Assembly (NCBI GenBank): GCA_016788945.1
Contig: JAEUSA010000294.1
Span: 1-15,251 of the forward strand
DNA: 15,251 bases
Direction of reading: 5' to 3'
Source of the DNA: Leptospiraceae bacterium
GTDB taxonomy: Bacteria; Spirochaetota; Leptospiria; Turneriellales; Turneriellaceae
Position 1 is the stretch's first letter. Every line of letters begins with the position of its first letter. This document shows, piece by piece, positions 12,645-15,251 of the stretch. The notes under the pieces were generated by a model. The model was not told the DNA's origin. It worked only from the letters and a program-made list of their open reading frames with translations, and ran no database searches. A program made the position numbers and the translations under genes.

Positions 12645-12671
12645 TGACGATTCGCTTTTTTTCCGTATACT
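12644..12671 (+). promoter_or_regulatory. Sigma-70-type promoter of the outer-membrane protein gene
   Basis: TTGACG (12644-12649) and TATACT (12666-12671) have a 16-bp spacer, giving five of six matches in each box. Transcription would start near 12678, leaving a leader of about 113 nt before the ATG at 12792. Confidence 0.75.
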
Positions 12672-12699
12672 CTGCCCGTTGTTCTTATGAAAATTTTGT

Positions 12700-12727
12700 G
12701 GGGAGGAAGAAACTCCCTGATTTTTTT
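12700..12727 (+). terminator. Attenuator-like hairpin in the outer-membrane protein leader
   Basis: GGGAG (12701-12705) pairs with CTCCC (12713-12717), extended by one G-U, around a 7-nt loop. GA and seven T follow at 12721-12727. It lies between the promoter and the coding region, so it would act as a conditional terminator if functional. The short stem makes it weak. Confidence 0.4.
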
Positions 12728-12791
12728 GGTAAGAATGGCTCGGCGCAGGTCGAGTCAACAAAAACAAATATCTTGTGATTCAGGAGATTTC

Positions 12792-13586
12792 ATGAAAACA
12801 CTGATTTCAATTCTCTCAGTATTGACTATTGTCACCTCGGTAAGTGCCCAAAAAGGAAAGAAACCCGTAGCAAAAGCGCCGGTCACGCAGGCATCCGCGC
12901 CCGTGCCAAGTGCGTCGACTCCCGTTGTGGCGAAAACAGCAGACGATAAGAGTTTCCACATTTCAATCTGGGGCGGTTATGGAATTGCCACGAAGAGCGA
13001 TTACCTCAAGGGCCGCGAAACCATTTTCTCTAATTTGACTGGCGCAACTAATCTTTCTGTCACTACGAAGAACGGTGGTATAGCTGGAGGTGCAGATTTC
13101 TTTTATGGGACTTCCTTCCAATTCGGAGCGAGCGTTGGATATTTGCAGGGCCACGACGTCACTCGAAATCTGTCTTTCGATTCGGGTTCAGGGCCGACAG
13201 CTTACAAAGTCACGGCAAAAATGAACTACGTTCCGATTTTGCTGTCGGTACGGTATTTTCTTATTTCGGGCCTGTATGTCGGGGCAGGTGTTGGTATTGC
13301 CTCAGTGATGGACGGCGCGGAAAAATCGACTCCGAGTATTAATCTCGCAAATGGCAACGCATATGATGTAAAATTTACCGGTTCTGCGACTGTTTTGCAA
13401 GGGCGGCTTGGTTATGATTATTCCGTTTCGTCGAATTTCTCGATCGGCGTTGCCGGGGTGTTTACCTATGTGATGGCTGAATTGGAAGGTGGGAAGTTAA
13501 AAGATAACCAAGATCTTGTGCTTGAAAAATTTTCAAACAACTTTCTGAATATCGCGCCTGCAGTGGCTCTGACTCTCAAGTTCTGA
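12792..13586 (+). CDS. Outer-membrane beta-barrel protein
   Basis: This 264-residue exported protein has signal peptide MKTLISILSVLTIVTSVSA with probable cleavage after Ala19. A Lys/Pro/Ala linker of about 35 residues follows, which could cross or bind peptidoglycan. The rest is alternating beta-strand sequence (FHISIWGGYGIA, GGADFFYGTSFQFGASVGYL, YVPILLSVRYFL, GLYVGAGVGIASV, GRLGYDYSVSSNFSIGVAGVF) and it ends in LTLKF, the C-terminal Phe recognised by the BAM machinery. It looks like an OMP_b-brl/OmpA-type eight-stranded barrel. AGGAG (12782-12786) precedes the ATG at 12792 and fixes the start; the longer ATG at 12687 would bury the signal peptide. Regulation by the adjacent two-component system is likely. 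Confidence 0.85.
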   Translation: MKTLISILSVLTIVTSVSAQKGKKPVAKAPVTQASAPVPSASTPVVAKTADDKSFHISIWGGYGIATKSDYLKGRETIFSNLTGATNLSVTTKNGGIAGGADFFYGTSFQFGASVGYLQGHDVTRNLSFDSGSGPTAYKVTAKMNYVPILLSVRYFLISGLYVGAGVGIASVMDGAEKSTPSINLANGNAYDVKFTGSATVLQGRLGYDYSVSSNFSIGVAGVFTYVMAELEGGKLKDNQDLVLEKFSNNFLNIAPAVALTLKF

Positions 13587-13625
13587 TAACATTGCATTGG
13601 GTTTTTCTACCGTCCCAACATTGTC

Positions 13626-13652
13626 AAAACCCCGGCTACGCCGGGGTTTTTT
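13626..13652 (+). terminator. Intrinsic terminator of the outer-membrane protein gene
   Basis: AAAACCCCGGC-TAC-GCCGGGGTTTT is a perfect 11-bp stem with six T at its 3' end. It lies 40 bp after the stop and separates this unit from the small lipoprotein gene. Confidence 0.93.
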
Positions 13653-13713
13653 ATTCCCCGTACGCTCCAAAAGTAGTTGCCGCACTGCCTGCGCCGTGTC
13701 AGGCTGCTCGACT

Positions 13714-13989
13714 ATGAAAATCAAACTAATTCTTCTCATCTCTCTTCTCGCATTGGGCGGCACTTTCTGCAAGAAAGGGGCATCGAATGGTTCGTCTACC
13801 TCTGCTGCGTCAGAAGGTGGCAAAGATTGTGGCGATCTCGACGCGATGAGCGCGCGTATGCGCTGTAACAACAACAATGTTGAATTCTGCTCATCGTTCT
13901 CGAAGTACAAGTGGATGGAAACGCAAAAGTGCCCGGCAGATAAAAAATGTTTTATCTCACCCGATGGCAAATCGGGCGGCTGTAAGTAA
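13714..13989 (+). CDS. Small Cys-rich lipoprotein of unknown function
   Basis: This 91-residue exported protein begins MKIKLILLISLLALGGTFCK. Cys19 in GGTFC is the likely lipidation site; Phe at -1 is unusual by the E. coli rule but spirochaete lipoboxes are looser. A Ser/Ala/Gly linker follows, then a mature domain with six further cysteines (39, 51, 59, 73, 79, 90), enough for three disulfides. These cysteines and the short length suggest a compact disulfide-bonded surface or periplasmic protein. I recognise no family. A longer frame from 13597 would run through the upstream terminator and is rejected. No clear SD or promoter is visible. It is convergent with folE2. Confidence 0.75.
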   Translation: MKIKLILLISLLALGGTFCKKGASNGSSTSAASEGGKDCGDLDAMSARMRCNNNNVEFCSSFSKYKWMETQKCPADKKCFISPDGKSGGCK

Positions 13990-13992
13990 TAC

Positions 13993-14027
13993 AAAAATAA
14001 TCGGGGGCGTAGCCCCCGATTATTTTT
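13993..14027. terminator. Bidirectional terminator between the lipoprotein gene and folE2
   Basis: A perfect 16-bp stem (13993-14008 with 14012-14027) around GTA has five A on the left and five T on the right, so it works on both strands. It includes the folE2 stop codon (14020-14022) and its preceding codon or two. Confidence 0.95.
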
Positions 14028-14850
14028 GCTTCTCTATCAGCGCATACGCTGAGTGGTTGTGTATCGATTCGAAATTCTCCGCTTCGGCGACGTAGTAGCT
14101 GATGCGGTCGTCTTGGTTCAGACGGTGGGCGACATCGCGCACAAGGTCTTCGACAAATTTTGGATTTTCATAAGCTTTTTCTGTGACGTACTTTTCATCG
14201 GGACGTTTGAGCAGACCAAATAGTTCGCACGAAGCGCTTTCTTCTGCAATGCGGATAATGTCTTCAATCCACAGAATATTGCTGCCCTCGGCCGCTTCGG
14301 AGAGTCTCGCGTTGATCGTGATATGGCTGCGCTGGTTGTGCGCTCCGTATTGTGATATTTCTTTCGAACACGGGCACAGGCTGGTGACGGGAACCACGAC
14401 TTTGATGCGCAGGTCAGTTACACCATCTTCACATTTGCCGATAAAAGTAACGTCGTAATCCATCAGGCTCTGCACGCCGCTCACAGGGGCCGATTTTTTT
14501 ACGAAAAAGGTAAAACGCATTTCAATTTCGCCGACATGCGATTCGAGGCGTTCCAGCATCTCGGGCAACATGGCCTTGAATGAAGGTACGTCGAGGTGCT
14601 CTTTGCGTTCGAGAATTTCGACAAAGCGGGACATATGCGTGCCCTTGAATTGTTGTGGTAGATAGACATACATGTTCAGTTCGGCCACGGTATTCTGCAC
14701 TTCGCCGGTTTTGTCTTTTATCTGTATCGGATAGCGTATGCCCTTGATGCCGACTTTATCAATAGCGATGCGCCGGGTGTCTGCGCTCGACTGAACGTCA
14801 ACGAGGGTATTGGGGGTGCCAAGGGCCGTGCCGGCCGTTGCTGATGCCAT
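14020..14850 (-). CDS. folE2: GTP cyclohydrolase FolE2 (GCYH-IB)
   Basis: FolE2 performs the same reaction as FolE, GTP to dihydroneopterin triphosphate, but is unrelated in sequence and uses several divalent metals instead of strictly zinc. This 276-residue protein has VDVQ...[19 protein letters not shown] (17-42), the catalytic-cysteine motif [20 protein letters not shown] (157-176; Cys159), [28 protein letters not shown] (212-239) and [10 protein letters not shown] (261-270). All are typical of the family, whose normal length is 260-300. Its gene is separate from the folE run and has its own promoter region, so the two can be controlled independently. No Zur-like box was recognised upstream. 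Confidence 0.95.
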   Translation of the reverse strand: MASATAGTALGTPNTLVDVQSSADTRRIAIDKVGIKGIRYPIQIKDKTGEVQNTVAELNMYVYLPQQFKGTHMSRFVEILERKEHLDVPSFKAMLPEMLERLESHVGEIEMRFTFFVKKSAPVSGVQSLMDYDVTFIGKCEDGVTDLRIKVVVPVTSLCPCSKEISQYGAHNQRSHITINARLSEAAEGSNILWIEDIIRIAEESASCELFGLLKRPDEKYVTEKAYENPKFVEDLVRDVAHRLNQDDRISYYVAEAENFESIHNHSAYALIEKQK

Positions 14851-14856
14851 GCCTCA

Positions 14857-14885
14857 GTATAGCAAAAAATGCCGTTTGGGGCAAA
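14857..14885 (-). promoter_or_regulatory. Candidate folE2 promoter
   Basis: On the minus strand TTGCCC is followed after 17 bp by TATACT (5 of 6 at the -10). The -10 ends only 7 bp before the folE2 ATG. Transcription would therefore begin at or next to the start codon and the mRNA would be leaderless or nearly so, unless another promoter lies further upstream. Confidence 0.45.
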
Positions 14886-14942
14886 TCAAAATGGCAATGT
14901 GCTTAAATCTTGACCCGGCGACCTCGCACCCCAATCTGCGTA

Positions 14943-15251
14943 ATGCATCGATTCTCCCGCGCGATCTGGATATTATGTCTTATCGGGGCGCTGCACGCGC
15001 TCGACGTCGACGACATCAAGCGTATATCCGGTAAAAAAACGGAGTCAGTCATTCAAGACAGTACGCGCAAACGCGAACAGATTATGCGGCGTTTTTCGGA
15101 GTTTGTCGGCGATATGGAAAAAGTGAAGCCCGGTCTGAATCTGTCGCTGCCGGTTGACGCCGAAAAAGCGGGCAAGATGCGTATCATGGATCACAATGCA
15201 CTGCCGGGTATGCCCGAGTTCCAGAAAATTTACGCGATCGTCACCGAAGAC
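14943..15251 (+). CDS. Exported protein of unknown function, partial (C-terminus beyond window)
   Basis: The frame is open from the ATG at 14943 to the window edge, giving 103 codons. It begins MHRFSRAIWILCLIGALHAL, a signal peptide with probable cleavage after the Ala-Leu-His-Ala stretch. The mature part starts DVDDIKRISGKKTE and continues with charged, helical sequence, including RKREQIMRRFSEFVGDMEKVKPG. No lipobox or recognisable family motif is visible in the available part. Codon use resembles the neighbours. It is divergent from folE2 across a 92-bp gap. No SD is evident, so the exact start is uncertain. Confidence 0.7.
   Translation, partial: MHRFSRAIWILCLIGALHALDVDDIKRISGKKTESVIQDSTRKREQIMRRFSEFVGDMEKVKPGLNLSLPVDAEKAGKMRIMDHNALPGMPEFQKIYAIVTED

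Noticed and set aside
12687..12791. N-terminal extension of the outer-membrane protein
   Set aside because: It would put 35 mostly basic residues before a clear signal peptide, and AGGAG stands before the internal ATG. It is discussed only as a possible leader.
1..15251. CRISPR array, prophage, integron or defence island
   Set aside because: No regularly spaced direct repeats, integrase, phage structural genes or nuclease/helicase defence genes were seen; the only mobile trace is the IS200-like remnant.

Overview
The window looks like a stretch of chromosome from a double-membrane bacterium of moderate GC. A spirochaete of the Leptospira/Turneriella kind is the best guess. This rests on lipoproteins with loose lipoboxes, a predicted outer-membrane beta-barrel ending in Phe, a complete LysA, and housekeeping genes packed with 1-14 bp gaps or stop/start overlaps. 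No rRNA or species marker is present, so the placement is inference.

Layout from the left. (1) 1-2114, minus strand: a tightly coupled run of tetR-type regulator, pyrE, a DUF3124 lipoprotein and a DUF4199-like membrane protein that is cut by the window edge. (2) 2144-2197: a divergent control region with two 15-bp palindromes. To its right on the plus strand are a RibD-C/dihydrofolate-reductase-like gene and a small secreted protein. (3) 3260-5205: a typical 2-Cys peroxiredoxin with its terminator, then lysA. (4) 5194-5476: a miniature IS200/IS605-like element with a truncated HUH transposase, bounded by two large palindromes. These overlap the 3' ends of lysA and of the convergent uracil-DNA-glycosylase gene. 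(5) 5469-8362, minus strand: the run folE, metallophosphoesterase, nucleotidyltransferase, uracil-DNA glycosylase. (6) 8435-8622: tRNA-Pro(GGG) between strong hairpins. (7) 8641-13586, plus strand: cysS, a TrmH/RlmB-type rRNA methyltransferase, a histidine kinase/LuxR-type response-regulator pair, and an outer-membrane protein with a clear promoter, an upstream dyad and an attenuator-like leader. (8) 13714-14850: a small Cys-rich lipoprotein convergent with folE2, sharing one bidirectional terminator. (9) 14943 to the end: the start of an exported protein.

How the genes may work together: the two-component system probably controls envelope genes, and the adjacent outer-membrane protein is the obvious candidate target. 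Two unrelated GTP cyclohydrolases (FolE and FolE2) both supply 7,8-dihydroneopterin triphosphate, which suggests a metal-sparing back-up. No defence island, prophage or CRISPR array is visible. The most unusual structures are the mini IS200-like element that ends two genes, a hairpin repeat found both inside the glycosylase coding sequence and after the tRNA, and the hairpins that overlap both ends of the tRNA.
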